Below, one piece after another: positions 1-10,450 of a stretch of DNA of 64,000 bases. Source of the stretch: an uncultured Neokomagataea sp. (GTDB lineage: Bacteria; Pseudomonadota; Alphaproteobacteria; Acetobacterales; Acetobacteraceae); contig NZ_CAMKWA010000002.1 in the NCBI RefSeq assembly GCF_946476835.1, forward strand, positions 1 to 64,000, written 5' to 3'. Under the pieces are notes generated by a model, which saw nothing but the letters and a program-made list of their open reading frames with translations, ran no database searches and was not told the origin of the DNA. Each line of letters opens with the position of its first letter. Positions within the stretch are counted from its first letter, which is position 1. The translations under genes were made by a program, and so were the position numbers.

Positions 1-43
1 GTCACGCCGGAGGTCGCGGGTTCGAGCCCCGTCACTCGCGCCA
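1..43 (+). tRNA. tRNA-Asp (GTC), 3' part only; the 5' part lies outside the window
   Basis: Starts at the anticodon: GTC-AC loop, GCCGG stem, AGGTC variable region, GCGGG-TTCGAGC-CCCGT T-arm, CACTCGC acceptor, G73, encoded CCA at 41-43. Confidence 0.85.
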
Positions 44-51
44 CTTCTCTT

Positions 52-831
52 TTATATCTTACTATATTGTTCGAGAATGTGTTCGCACTTCCCATCTGCG
101 CGAACTCTTCCACCATCCATCCAGATAACCCGATTGCACCAACGTGCTAAAATTTCTGGTTGATGGCTTGAAACAAGTAAAATTTCCACACGCTCAATCA
201 TACGCAGCAAACGCGCTTCAGCCTTCTTTAGAAAGGCTCCATCTCCAGCCAGAAACCATTCATCCATCAGTAAAATTTGTGGGGCCGTCGCTGTAGCCAT
301 ACCAAAAGCCAGACGGATGCTCATACCCGAACTATACGTTTTAATCGGCAAATCAAAATAATGCCCTAGCTCGGCAAAACCCTCAATATCTTGGTAAAGA
401 CTTTCCAAAGACATTTTCGGATCGGCACATTGCCGCATGTACAGACGTACATTTTCTCGCCCTGTTAACTCTGGGTTCATACCCAAAGAAGCATCCAAGA
501 GCGCCCCAACAGTACCTTCTAACCTCACACGCCCTTGCACAGGCTCGTATATCCCCGCCAAAGCACGCAACAAGGTTGTTTTACCTGCACCGTTCCGCCC
601 TATTAACCCAATTCGATCACCAGGCCTCGCGGTAAAATTCACTCCTCGCAACACATCAACAACAGTGCGCTTTTTGGCATCTTGCGCAAATCGTGTCGCA
701 ATACTGCCCCCATCACTACCACCTAAAGCATCCGCCAAACGTTTCTTCAAAAAATGACTTTCCGCATGGTACAAAGGAAACTCAAGGTGCAGATTTTCAA
801 CATCAATGTGTGGCATTTTTCTTAGACCCAA
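52..831 (-). CDS. ABC transporter ATP-binding protein, polysaccharide/polyol-phosphate export type (KpsT/TagH-like)
   Basis: Walker A GRNGAGKTTLL, signature YSSGMSIRLAF, Walker B ILLMDEW; adjacent ABC-2 permease. Start could also be the Met at 816. Confidence 0.88.
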   Translation of the reverse strand: MGLRKMPHIDVENLHLEFPLYHAESHFLKKRLADALGGSDGGSIATRFAQDAKKRTVVDVLRGVNFTARPGDRIGLIGRNGAGKTTLLRALAGIYEPVQGRVRLEGTVGALLDASLGMNPELTGRENVRLYMRQCADPKMSLESLYQDIEGFAELGHYFDLPIKTYSSGMSIRLAFGMATATAPQILLMDEWFLAGDGAFLKKAEARLLRMIERVEILLVSSHQPEILARWCNRVIWMDGGRVRADGKCEHILEQYSKI

Positions 832-1661
832 TAAGCGATACGTGCGCGCATACGACTAAACAACACTAATGAAAGCCCCCCCAAGATGACGGCTTGAAGA
901 AAGGCAACTTCAATAAATAGTGGCGGAACCTCTCCCCCAAGAAGGGGAGCGCGTAGAATTTCTAAAATAGGATAAAATGGGTCTAACAATAAATACTGAC
1001 GCCCCCAAGAAACTAATTCTGGCTTCCAAATGACAGGCGTCACAAAAAACAAAACCTGCATCACAGCAGAAGATACTGGAGATATATCTTTAAACCGCGC
1101 CCCCAGAATACCAACCGCAAAACTGATGGCCAGACTATCAAAAAGTGCAATAATTACACCCAAAATAACTAACCATGTATGGTGTGGCACAATACGAAAT
1201 ATTGCGAATACAACCAGTACCACAACAAGATTATGACATGCGACCAATACCTGCCTGACCACAAAGCGCAAGACCATCAAGGTAATCGGCGTACGGCGCG
1301 CATGAAGCACAGCTTTACCCTGCGAAAAAATACCCGCCGCTTCATTGATAATGCTCGAAAAATATCCCCAAAGCACCAATGACAAAGACAAAAACGGTAA
1401 GTACTCACGCAAAGACGCGGTCAATAAATACCCGTACAATAACCCCATCGCGATAATCATCACAATCGTGGAGAGCGTAAGCCAAAATGGCCCCAGCACC
1501 GACCCACGATAACGCAGCTTAATATCCATCCACCCGAGCGTAAGAGCCAATGGAAATAGCTTTACGCCCTCGCAAACATCAGCGAAAGCTGCCTGCACAT
1601 ACCCCAACCCACGACGCGGTGTGAACTCCTGAACAGGCTCACGAGATGATTGATTTGTCAT
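822..1661 (-). CDS. ABC-2 type polysaccharide export permease (KpsM-like)
   Basis: Multi-TM protein with DIKLRYRGSVLGPFWLTLS motif; overlaps the ATPase gene. Confidence 0.88.
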   Translation of the reverse strand: MTNQSSREPVQEFTPRRGLGYVQAAFADVCEGVKLFPLALTLGWMDIKLRYRGSVLGPFWLTLSTIVMIIAMGLLYGYLLTASLREYLPFLSLSLVLWGYFSSIINEAAGIFSQGKAVLHARRTPITLMVLRFVVRQVLVACHNLVVVLVVFAIFRIVPHHTWLVILGVIIALFDSLAISFAVGILGARFKDISPVSSAVMQVLFFVTPVIWKPELVSWGRQYLLLDPFYPILEILRAPLLGGEVPPLFIEVAFLQAVILGGLSLVLFSRMRARIAYWV

Positions 1662-1771
1662 GCCTTTTCCCTAGCACGATCCACGCGACGACAAAGCCCC
1701 TTTGACCATTGACTTACGCTTCGTGATCTTTTTTCTTGCATCCTAAGCTCACCTCGCCGACACCCACTGTT

Positions 1772-2413
1772 ATGGCTTACACCGTAAAAGAAATTTTTCT
1801 CACCCTTCAGGGGGAAGGCGCCCAGACCGGACGCGCTGCAGTCTTTTGCCGCTTCACCGGATGCAATCTCTGGTCCGGTCGAGAAATTGACCGAAACACA
1901 GCAACATGCCGTTTCTGTGACACTGACTTTATCGGCACTAATGGCGAAGGCGGCGGCAAATTCCGTGACGCCGCAGCATTAACACAGGCCATTACACAAT
2001 GCTGGACTGCTGAAGCAGACCAAAGCGGCCGTCGCTACGTTGTCTTCACGGGGGGAGAACCACTCCTCCAACTCGACCCCGCCTTAATTACAACCATGCA
2101 TGACGCAGGGTTTGAGATTGCTGTTGAAACCAACGGTACCATTACAGCACCTGAAGGAATCGACTGGGTCTGCGTTAGCCCCAAAGCAGATGCCCCTCTC
2201 GCACAAACATCCGGTGCAGAATTAAAACTCGTCTTCCCGCAAGACGAATTAACGCCAGAAATGTTTGAAACATTGAACTTCCAACACTTTTGGCTGCAAC
2301 CCATGGACGGCCCCAACCGTATCGCTAATACTCAAGCTGCTGTTGCTTATTGCCGCGCTCACCCTCGGTGGCGCTTGTCCCTTCAAACCCATAAAATGAT
2401 CGACATCCCATGA
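1772..2413 (+). CDS. queE: 7-carboxy-7-deazaguanine synthase
   Basis: Radical SAM protein [38 protein letters not shown]...CRFCDTDF; followed by queC and queD. Confidence 0.93.
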   Translation: MAYTVKEIFLTLQGEGAQTGRAAVFCRFTGCNLWSGREIDRNTATCRFCDTDFIGTNGEGGGKFRDAAALTQAITQCWTAEADQSGRRYVVFTGGEPLLQLDPALITTMHDAGFEIAVETNGTITAPEGIDWVCVSPKADAPLAQTSGAELKLVFPQDELTPEMFETLNFQHFWLQPMDGPNRIANTQAAVAYCRAHPRWRLSLQTHKMIDIP

Positions 2414-3123
2414 CACGACACGCTCATGACAGTGCGCTCGTCCTTTTCTCTGGCGGCCAAGATTCGGCAACATGCCTCGCCTGGGCCCTGACGCATTACA
2501 AATGCGTTGAAACTATGGGGTTCGATTACGGACAACGTCACTCCGTGGAACTAGAATGTCGTGATACCTTGCGTACACGCATGACCAGTCTCAAGCCCGA
2601 GTGGAAAGAACGGCTCGGACCAGACCATACACTGGACCTCCATTCTTTAGGGGCCCTGTCTGACACAGCCCTCACCCGTGAGGCCGCAATCTCTATGACA
2701 GAAAGTGGCCTACCCAATACGTTTGTTCCCGGCCGTAACCTGCTCTTCTTAACCTATGCTGCGGCTTTAGCGTACCGTCGCACCATCAAGCATATTGTCA
2801 CGGGCGTGTGCGAAACCGATTATTCAGGCTATCCAGACTGCCGAGACGATACGATTAAAGCACTTCAAGTCGCTCTCAACCTAGGCATGGAAAAACGCTT
2901 TGTCCTCCACACCCCACTTATGTGGATTGATAAAGCACAAACATGGCAGCTAACCGAAAAACTAGGCGGCTCTGAACTTGTGAAGCTAATCAATACGGAA
3001 AGCCATTCCTGCTATAAAGGTGACCGTCAACACCAACATGCATGGGGTTATGGCTGCGGTGAATGCCCCGCCTGTGACCTTCGTGCCGAAGGCTGGCGCC
3101 AATACCAAGAGAGCCCCGTATGA
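2410..3123 (+). CDS. queC: 7-cyano-7-deazaguanine synthase
   Basis: [21 protein letters not shown]-loop motif; C-terminal Cys cluster [10 protein letters not shown]. Confidence 0.94.
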   Translation: MTRHAHDSALVLFSGGQDSATCLAWALTHYKCVETMGFDYGQRHSVELECRDTLRTRMTSLKPEWKERLGPDHTLDLHSLGALSDTALTREAAISMTESGLPNTFVPGRNLLFLTYAAALAYRRTIKHIVTGVCETDYSGYPDCRDDTIKALQVALNLGMEKRFVLHTPLMWIDKAQTWQLTEKLGGSELVKLINTESHSCYKGDRQHQHAWGYGCGECPACDLRAEGWRQYQESPV

Positions 3124-3674
3124 CCGTAGTCCCAGATCTCCCCGAAACGGAACTCGTTTTCACCCGGCGCTTCAGCATGGGGCACCGCCTCATCGCTGGG
3201 AGTAGCGAGCGCTGCGCCATGGTGCATGGTCATAATGAATATGTCACCGTCCGCTTAACCGCGGCGCACCCACAGCGCTTGGACGGTCAGCACAACATGA
3301 TCACCCCATTCGCCAATGCTAAAACCCGCTGGCATGCCTTCATTGATAATGCCGTGGACCATGCCTTACAACTTTCAGACCAAGACCCATTACTCACATG
3401 GTTCCGCACTCATGAGCCAGAACGCGCCCAACGCATCATTGTTACACCCGGTGACCCTACCACCGAACTCATGGCTGCGCTTCTACTCACAAAACTCAAT
3501 GCTTTTTTGCGCGATGACGGCGGCTTTCTCACAGCTCAAGGCATCGAACTCAAAGAAACACCCACAAATACTGTACGCCTAAATGGGCACCCAGATCTCT
3601 TTATCCCACCCGTCAACCGCCCCCCAGAAAAGTGTTGGTGGAACCGTGCAGATCAAAGCATCGCAGATTCTTAA
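3120..3674 (+). CDS. queD: 6-carboxy-5,6,7,8-tetrahydropterin synthase
   Basis: PTPS family: [11 protein letters not shown]...HGHNEYVTV; overlaps queC stop. Confidence 0.88.
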   Translation: MTVVPDLPETELVFTRRFSMGHRLIAGSSERCAMVHGHNEYVTVRLTAAHPQRLDGQHNMITPFANAKTRWHAFIDNAVDHALQLSDQDPLLTWFRTHEPERAQRIIVTPGDPTTELMAALLLTKLNAFLRDDGGFLTAQGIELKETPTNTVRLNGHPDLFIPPVNRPPEKCWWNRADQSIADS

Positions 3675-3715
3675 TCGTTCCACCCTCTTGCATGCCGGGC
3701 ATTCACAATGGAGCC

Positions 3716-3736
3716 AACGTTCCTGTTAGAACGTTT
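3716..3736 (+). terminator. Putative terminator hairpin downstream of queD
   Basis: AACGTTC-CTGTTA-GAACGTT followed by TT. Confidence 0.5.
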
Positions 3737-3981
3737 TAGCCTCCCATCATCACTAAAACACTAGCCTCTTCTAGAACATGAGGGGGCTATAGTGACGGCC
3801 ATACAGAAAACGGCCATGAACGGTATGGCCGTTCTCTCGTAACGGCAGCTCTTAGGCCTAACATCTTTTTGTTCCCGTACCTTTATTACATACGCAACAA
3901 ACCGTTCAGGATAATTTTCTAAACAAGCTTAAAAGCTACGATCAGCATGCTGGATACCGCTAGAGAAAAGCGCACCTAAAA

Positions 3982-5094
3982 TCAGAGCGGCGCCACTTCT
4001 CCGAGCGCACTGGGCAGAGCTTGTGCCAACATATCGAGTTCACCCGGTGTCGCCGTACCGATACGGATCCAACTCGGATACTGGGCATCATCGAAAATAC
4101 GCACATCGACATTGTGGCGGGCAAGAGCGTCACGCATGGCCTTGGCGGGGCGTCGCGTGTCAACATAAACAAAGGTACCGACGCTCGGGAGGTACGTTAA
4201 CCCATGCGTACAACACAGACTATAAATCCTCTCACGGCACTGTGTGAGATAAGTAACTGCGCCTTTCAAATAAGCGTGGTCACCGAGCGACGCCAGCGCA
4301 GCCCGATAGCCTGGTTGGTTACGTGACGTAGTCGTAAGACTATAGAGTTGCTTCACTCGCTCAGGCCGCGCGAGAACATAGCCGATACGTAATCCCGCCA
4401 TACCATAAACTTTGGAGAAAGTGCGGGTCACGATTACGTCCAGCCCTTCACGCACCAGAGAAGCCATGGTCATATGCTGGTAATCAGGCAAAAGTTCATA
4501 ATAGGCTTCATCGATCACGACGGGAAAACGCGACGCCATATCGCGACAAAAGGCAATCAGGGCATCATGATCAATCATTTGCCCCGTCGGATTATTCGGG
4601 TTGCAGAAATAAGCCAGTCGCGTTTCGGACGTAACAGCCTTACGCATGGTCTCAAAATCGATCTGGTGATCGCGCAACGGCACATAATATGCGCTAATAC
4701 CGCGCCTATTCGCATAATTTAGATGGGTGACATACGTCGGATGGGGGGCCAGAACATGGCCACCACGGGCAATATCAGAGGTTAAAAGAGACAGTGCATC
4801 GAGAGAACCGTTCGAAAGCGCAACCTGTTCATGCACCAAACCTTCCTGAGCCGCGATACGCTGGCGTAACTCGGTTTCATCTTCAACATAATAAGGTGCG
4901 TAAGGTACAGATTCCGCTATGACACGGCGTGCTGCGGGAGATGGGCCGTAAGGATTTTCCGTCACTTCTAGACGTGCCCTTTTAGGCCTATCGACTACCG
5001 GTGCAGCATGCGAGAGTGCACCTAAGCTAGAGTTTTGTGCTGTTAGTGAGGTAAGAGCGAGAGCGCTACCACCCAGTAGTGTGCGGCGTTTCAT
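3982..5094 (-). CDS. Class I/II PLP-dependent aminotransferase (histidinol-phosphate aminotransferase-like) with Tat-like signal peptide
   Basis: N-terminus MKRRTLLGGSALALTSLTAQ; CNPNNPTGQ, DEAYYELL and RTFSKVYGMAGLRIGY motifs. Confidence 0.85.
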   Translation of the reverse strand: MKRRTLLGGSALALTSLTAQNSSLGALSHAAPVVDRPKRARLEVTENPYGPSPAARRVIAESVPYAPYYVEDETELRQRIAAQEGLVHEQVALSNGSLDALSLLTSDIARGGHVLAPHPTYVTHLNYANRRGISAYYVPLRDHQIDFETMRKAVTSETRLAYFCNPNNPTGQMIDHDALIAFCRDMASRFPVVIDEAYYELLPDYQHMTMASLVREGLDVIVTRTFSKVYGMAGLRIGYVLARPERVKQLYSLTTTSRNQPGYRAALASLGDHAYLKGAVTYLTQCRERIYSLCCTHGLTYLPSVGTFVYVDTRRPAKAMRDALARHNVDVRIFDDAQYPSWIRIGTATPGELDMLAQALPSALGEVAPL

Positions 5095-5264
5095 ATACCC
5101 TACCCACCTTTGAAAAGATCAGGAATTTCTAAAGAAAATAAATACAATCACAAGCATAATTACTCTTATTCATAAATATAACACATAACCTTCATTACCA
5201 TTTAACCCCGCACCCCACCTTAGATGAAGGATATATCATCCACTTTATCAAGGAACGGGATTTC

Positions 5265-7859
5265 ATGATCAAAAAAACGATTTTTCTAACGGCAACAACA
5301 ATTTTTCTTACCGGAACTTCCGGATATAGTGTGGCTGCGGAAACCGAACTGTCCAACGCTCCATACAGCGGCGGTACCTCAACAAAATCATCGAGCCAAA
5401 ACCCGCATAGTGCTCGTAGTACCGACACTCGTTCTGATACAGAGACGGTTATCGTCACTGGCACCCATACTTCAAACCGAAAGGCGCGTCAGAGCACTTC
5501 GCCCATCACCGTCATCACCGCCGCAGAACTGCGTCGTTCAGGGCAACTTAATCTCGCTGATGCGCTAACGCGTACCTATGCCTCAATCAATATGCCTGCC
5601 ATGGGAAATGATGCTGGTGCGCTGACTGCCGCCATTCGCATGCGCGGCCTCAACCCAAATCAAGTCCTTGTGCTCGTTGATGGCAAAAGACGCCATACGA
5701 CAGCAAATATCTACGCGGATGCAGGCCCTGCATTCGGCGCTACGCCAGTCGATGTAAACATGCTACCCGCTGCCTCGATCGACCATATCGAGGTGCTAGA
5801 AGATGGTGCTGCGGCGCTCTACGGCTCAGATGCTCTAGCAGGGGTGGTCAATATCATCACCCAAAAAACCAATCATGGGCTTAATGTCAGAGGGCAGACT
5901 GGCGCCAATGCTTATAACGGCGACGGCTGGCAATATCAGACCAGCTTTGATGGCGGTATACAGCTTCTTCGTGATGGCTATCTGCATATGAGTGGACAGG
6001 TCTACCATACCGATCACATGGTGCCTTATACTGAAGATCACCGATTACTCGGCTATGCCCCGCCGGGAGCAGGAACTACTCTTTACAATGGCTCAGTCAA
6101 AGTACCCAAAAACTCAAACAAGGTGATGAGCACACCTGAAGAAACCAGAGAAAACTTCAGCATTGCACTTGGTAAACCCATCACGCCCGATATCGATGCC
6201 TATTCCCTGATCACGTACGCGCATCGTCACGCAGAATCTTACCAAAATTACCGCCCACCCAACACCATGCCTACCTATTCCCCCTCAGGATTTTCGCCTC
6301 TCAAAACGATTGAAGAAAATGATTACGCGGCAACCCTTGGGATCAAGGGTAAGGCACTCTTTGGTTTTACCTGGGATCTGAGCACAACCTATGGTGCCGA
6401 TGAGGACAGAATTAGTAACAAAAACAGCGTTAATCTCGGGATGGTCAGTAAAAATTGCCTTCCTAGAAGCCAGTTTCCCAATAGCACCAGCGCTTATCTC
6501 TCGACTGAAGGTTGCGGCTGGTCTCCCACCACAACACGCTCCGAGAGCTACCGCATGGCGCAATGGACCAATGCGCTTGACTTCAAACGTACACTCCATA
6601 CCGGATTTGCGACCCCGACTACGATTGCTTTCGGCGCAGAGCATCGTCTCGACACTTATGAAATCGTAGCAGGAACACCTCCCTCCTACGAGGCTGGCGG
6701 CATGTCGGGTTATGTCGGGCTCAGTCCACAAAATGCGGGACGCTGGAACCGTGATATCTGGGCGGGCTATATGGATAATGACTTCCATCCGCTACCGCAC
6801 TGGGATGTCGATCTAGCAGGGCGCTTTGAGCACTACACCGATGTTGGCAACACCGAAAACGGCAAGATCTCGACGCGTTACGACATCACGCCCCGTCTGG
6901 CAGTACGCGGGACGATCAGCAATGGATTTCGCGCGCCCACTCTCGCCGAACAGCATTTCAGTGCCATTAACGTCGGCGCAACCACAGTATCAGGCTTACT
7001 CCCCGTCGGCTCGCAAGCGGCACGCACCCTGGGCGCAGCTCCCCTCAAGCCAGAACGCTCAACGAATGCGAGTGCTGGCGTCGTAATCGAGCCCCTAACA
7101 GGACTACATGTCGAAGCTGATGTCTATCAGATAAATATTCGCGATCGCATCATCGCTGGCGGCTCCAATAACGGCCCCGTCGCCATTACAGCGCTGCAAC
7201 AACTCGGCTTCGTGCTTCCCACCGGGCTAGATCCAAATGCGATCAGTACCTACTTCTTCGCTAATGGTGCAAGTACGCGCACTCAAGGCGCTGACCTCAA
7301 AGCAAGTTATCTGTTGCATCTCCCCCGCTACGGCACGGTCAACCTCTCGGCAGCGCTTGACCTGAATAGGACGAGGCTCAGCCACGTCTCAACAACCACG
7401 GCCAATGGCCGCTCCGTTCCGCTCCTCAATGCTGCAACGGCAAGCTATATAACCACTGCCTACCCCCGCTCGAAACTCATCCTCAATGCCTATTGGACAC
7501 TCGGCCAATGGGATGTGAATCTACGCCAAACACGCTATGGCGAAACCACAACCATGCTTGGTTATCAAGATTGGACACCGTCGAGTGCGCGATGTGGGGC
7601 TGGTGGTGCGCTACGCTATTCGAGCACGTGTTTCGCGCAATTTAAGAACACGCCACGCTGGCTAACCGATCTTGAAGTTGGCTACGCATTCATGCCGCAC
7701 TGGCATTTGGCAGTTGGGGCCAATAATATCTTCAACATCCGTCCGAGGCGCGTTAATCCGTTCAATAATAATTATGGTGCACGCATCTATGATGCGAACT
7801 CTGCCCAAGCACCAATCACAGGCGGCTATTATTATGGCCGCATCGACGCCAGCTTCTAA
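5265..7859 (+). CDS. TonB-dependent outer membrane receptor
   Basis: Signal peptide; plug domain (ADALTRTYAS..., NPNQVLVLVDGKRRHT, LEDGAAALYGSDALAGVVNIIT); C-terminal aromatic residue (RIDASF). Confidence 0.92.
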   Translation: MIKKTIFLTATTIFLTGTSGYSVAAETELSNAPYSGGTSTKSSSQNPHSARSTDTRSDTETVIVTGTHTSNRKARQSTSPITVITAAELRRSGQLNLADALTRTYASINMPAMGNDAGALTAAIRMRGLNPNQVLVLVDGKRRHTTANIYADAGPAFGATPVDVNMLPAASIDHIEVLEDGAAALYGSDALAGVVNIITQKTNHGLNVRGQTGANAYNGDGWQYQTSFDGGIQLLRDGYLHMSGQVYHTDHMVPYTEDHRLLGYAPPGAGTTLYNGSVKVPKNSNKVMSTPEETRENFSIALGKPITPDIDAYSLITYAHRHAESYQNYRPPNTMPTYSPSGFSPLKTIEENDYAATLGIKGKALFGFTWDLSTTYGADEDRISNKNSVNLGMVSKNCLPRSQFPNSTSAYLSTEGCGWSPTTTRSESYRMAQWTNALDFKRTLHTGFATPTTIAFGAEHRLDTYEIVAGTPPSYEAGGMSGYVGLSPQNAGRWNRDIWAGYMDNDFHPLPHWDVDLAGRFEHYTDVGNTENGKISTRYDITPRLAVRGTISNGFRAPTLAEQHFSAINVGATTVSGLLPVGSQAARTLGAAPLKPERSTNASAGVVIEPLTGLHVEADVYQINIRDRIIAGGSNNGPVAITALQQLGFVLPTGLDPNAISTYFFANGASTRTQGADLKASYLLHLPRYGTVNLSAALDLNRTRLSHVSTTTANGRSVPLLNAATASYITTAYPRSKLILNAYWTLGQWDVNLRQTRYGETTTMLGYQDWTPSSARCGAGGALRYSSTCFAQFKNTPRWLTDLEVGYAFMPHWHLAVGANNIFNIRPRRVNPFNNNYGARIYDANSAQAPITGGYYYGRIDASF

Positions 7860-7887
7860 AAGGTTTGAACAGAGATAATCTTAAAAA

Positions 7888-7913
7888 CTGTTGGGCCTAA
7901 AGAGGCCCAACAG
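7888..7913 (+). terminator. Intrinsic terminator-like hairpin after the TonB receptor
   Basis: CTGTTGGGCC-TAAAGA-GGCCCAACAG perfect 10-bp stem. Confidence 0.75.
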
Positions 7914-8050
7914 TCACGCATTTCATCCCAAGGGGTGATGGCCCCCAAAAAAACCGCAACCCACCCAGACGTTGAAGAATACAGGCTGCGCCATCCTTGC
8001 AAATACCAAAGCTATTATGCGGCCTCAATAACCGACATAGCTTCTAAGGT

Positions 8051-8689
8051 TTAGCCACGCAGGAGAGACAAAACCTCCTGGCGTGCAGCATGATCATCAG
8101 CCCAAAGCCCCCGCGCAATACTGGTCACCGTTGATGAACCTGGCGCACGCACACCACGCATACTCATGCACATATGCTCCGCCTCAAGCACCACCAAAAC
8201 CGCAGCAGGCTGCAAGACTTCTTCCAAACTTTGTGCGATTTGATCCGTCAAACGCTCTTGCAACTGAGGACGACGCGCAAAGCCTTCTACAACACGCGCG
8301 AGCTTACTCAGCCCCGTCAAACGGCCACCTGCGGGCAGATAAGCCACATGAGCACGCCCAACCACAGGTAAGAGATGATGCTCGCACATTGAATGGAAGC
8401 GAATGTCCTTAACAATCACCGCACCTTGATGACGGTCAGCAGAAAACTGCGTCTTCAAATGCTCCCGGGGATCTTCATATAACCCGCCGAACACTTCCAA
8501 ATACATCTCCGCCACACGGCGCGGCGTATCATTCAAGCCTTCCCGTGCCGGGTCTTCGCCAAGAGCTTCCAAAATCGTACGGACAGCACCAGCAATACGT
8601 GTTTTCGCATCACCCGGACAACACAACGCATCCAATGGGCGAAGTTCTTCCTGACCAGCAAGAGAGTCGACGGGCTTCGGATCGGTCAT
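8051..8689 (-). CDS. folE: GTP cyclohydrolase I
   Basis: [42 protein letters not shown] and QERLTDQIA motifs. Confidence 0.95.
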   Translation of the reverse strand: MTDPKPVDSLAGQEELRPLDALCCPGDAKTRIAGAVRTILEALGEDPAREGLNDTPRRVAEMYLEVFGGLYEDPREHLKTQFSADRHQGAVIVKDIRFHSMCEHHLLPVVGRAHVAYLPAGGRLTGLSKLARVVEGFARRPQLQERLTDQIAQSLEEVLQPAAVLVVLEAEHMCMSMRGVRAPGSSTVTSIARGLWADDHAARQEVLSLLRG

Positions 8690-8778
8690 GTCGTGTTACA
8701 GGCTCCCTCTCCGTACCATCATTCCTTCAGACAATACGGACAGCAAAAACAAAAATACGATAAACCCCGACAACACCA

Positions 8779-9636
8779 TTACGCTTGGCGGCGCACAACA
8801 TCTCCCGGGGTGCGAGACAGGACTGCTAGCGCGTCCTTAACGCTACGTCCACTCATCTGACGCTCTGGAACAATTTCTGCCAGTGGTTCAAGCACAAAAG
8901 CACGCTCAAACATATAACGATGCGGCAGCGTTAGCACACGATCTGATATTGAATGTTCACCGTAATACAACACGTCAATATCAACTACACGCTCCCCCCA
9001 TCGGCGCCCGACCTGTCGGCCTAATGCACGTTCTGTCTCTTTGCACAGACGCAGCACATCATGCGGCCGCAACGTCGTCTCCCCAGCAACACACAGATTC
9101 ACAAACCCAGGTTGATCCGTCTCTCCCCAAGGGGCACTGTCATACAAAGAAGAAACGGTAAGAATATCCATACCCGCAGCCACAGACAAACAATCAACTG
9201 CGGCTGATAGCGTTGCCTCACGCTCTCCAAGATTCGCTCCCAAAGAAAACGCAACATCATATCGACGTTGCTTCTCAACAATCGCCGCCGTCTCAGTCAA
9301 TGCATAAGGCACTGGGACTGCTGGCTTACGCACCCGCACCTGCACCCACTCCACAGCAGAGAACTGCTCCAAAACAGCACATGCAATGCGATCCGCCACA
9401 GTCTCAATCAAAGCAAACGGAGGGCCTGTCACGATCTTGGAAGCGATGTCACATAAAGCGCCATAACACACTGCATGCTCATAAGCGTCATCACGCTGCG
9501 CCAGTGTCAGATCTGCTTTAATCACCATATCAATAATGAAACGCTGCCCCAGCCGATTTTCTTCCGACAGAACACCATGGCGCCCAAAAAGGCACAGATC
9601 CTTCACCTCAACACACGTCAAAATCGGTTCAATCAC
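8779..9636 (-). CDS. folBK: Bifunctional dihydroneopterin aldolase / HPPK fusion (FolB-FolK); GTG start proposed
   Basis: N-half LCLFGRHGVLSEENRLGQRF (DHNA); C-half AFSLGANLGEREATL...WGERVVDIDVLYY (HPPK). The listed longer ORF runs into folP, so the start is trimmed to GTG (VIEPILTCVEVKDLC). Confidence 0.88.
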   Translation of the reverse strand: MIEPILTCVEVKDLCLFGRHGVLSEENRLGQRFIIDMVIKADLTLAQRDDAYEHAVCYGALCDIASKIVTGPPFALIETVADRIACAVLEQFSAVEWVQVRVRKPAVPVPYALTETAAIVEKQRRYDVAFSLGANLGEREATLSAAVDCLSVAAGMDILTVSSLYDSAPWGETDQPGFVNLCVAGETTLRPHDVLRLCKETERALGRQVGRRWGERVVDIDVLYYGEHSISDRVLTLPHRYMFERAFVLEPLAEIVPERQMSGRSVKDALAVLSRTPGDVVRRQA

Positions 9637-10450
9637 GCTGCCCCTCCATTGCTGCCCATGTCGAAAAGGCATCAACATGCTCACGCACATCATGCACCCG
9701 CACAATATCCGCGCCCTGACCAACACCATAAAGATGAGCTGATAACGTTGCGGCCAAACGCTCTCCCGCAGAACGCCCAGTGATCCATCCCAAAACCGAT
9801 TTACGAGATGCCCCCAACAAAACAGGCAACCCATATTCTGCCTTTAAGAAGGAAATCTCGCGTATCGCCTGCACATTTTGCTGCTGCGTCTTACCAAAAC
9901 CGACTCCCGGATCAAGCGCGATACGCTCCCCCGTCACACCAGCCCGATGAGCGTTTTCTAACGTCAGATCAAAAAAGCGCTTCCATTCAGCCTTCAGATC
10001 CAATGCCGGATCAATCTCTGCACGATTATGCATCGCAACAACCAGCGCCTCATGATCTGCTATGACCTGCGCCATCTCCGGATCGGCCTGCAAACCCCAC
10101 ACATCATTCACAATATGCACACCCGCCTGCAAGGCTTTTCGTGCAACAGCCGCTTTCATCGTATCCACAGATAAATAAGCATCATGAGCCATCAGTCCTT
10201 GTAAGACAGGCTCCAAACGCCGCCACTCTTCCTCTGCGGGAACAACATCATAGCCGGGGCGCGTGGATTCCGCGCCAATATCAAGAATATCCGCACCGTC
10301 TGCTAAAAGCGAAACACCCTGCCCAATGGCCAAAGCGGGATCGAAAAAACGTCCACCATCCGAGAATGAATCCGGCGTAACATTCACAATACCCATAACG
10401 GCTGGATGAGAACGTCCTTTTAATACTGAATCCCAAGCCATTTTACCCAA
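9629..10450 (-). CDS. folP: Dihydropteroate synthase
   Basis: MGIVNVTPDSFSDGGRF, DIGAESTRPG, LDPGVGFGKT. Confidence 0.95.
   Translation of the reverse strand: MGKMAWDSVLKGRSHPAVMGIVNVTPDSFSDGGRFFDPALAIGQGVSLLADGADILDIGAESTRPGYDVVPAEEEWRRLEPVLQGLMAHDAYLSVDTMKAAVARKALQAGVHIVNDVWGLQADPEMAQVIADHEALVVAMHNRAEIDPALDLKAEWKRFFDLTLENAHRAGVTGERIALDPGVGFGKTQQQNVQAIREISFLKAEYGLPVLLGASRKSVLGWITGRSAGERLAATLSAHLYGVGQGADIVRVHDVREHVDAFSTWAAMEGQRD

Noticed and set aside
1662-1771. Possible preQ1 riboswitch upstream of queE
   Set aside because: No convincing aptamer pseudoknot or conserved block visible by eye; a covariance-model search would be needed.
5095-5264. Cobalamin riboswitch before the first TonB receptor
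   Set aside because: No B12-box (GCCACTG-like) sequence or long structured leader seen.
9213-9783. Plus-strand ORFs opposite folBK/folP
   Set aside because: Low-complexity His/Gln/Pro-rich shadow translations of conserved genes on the other strand.
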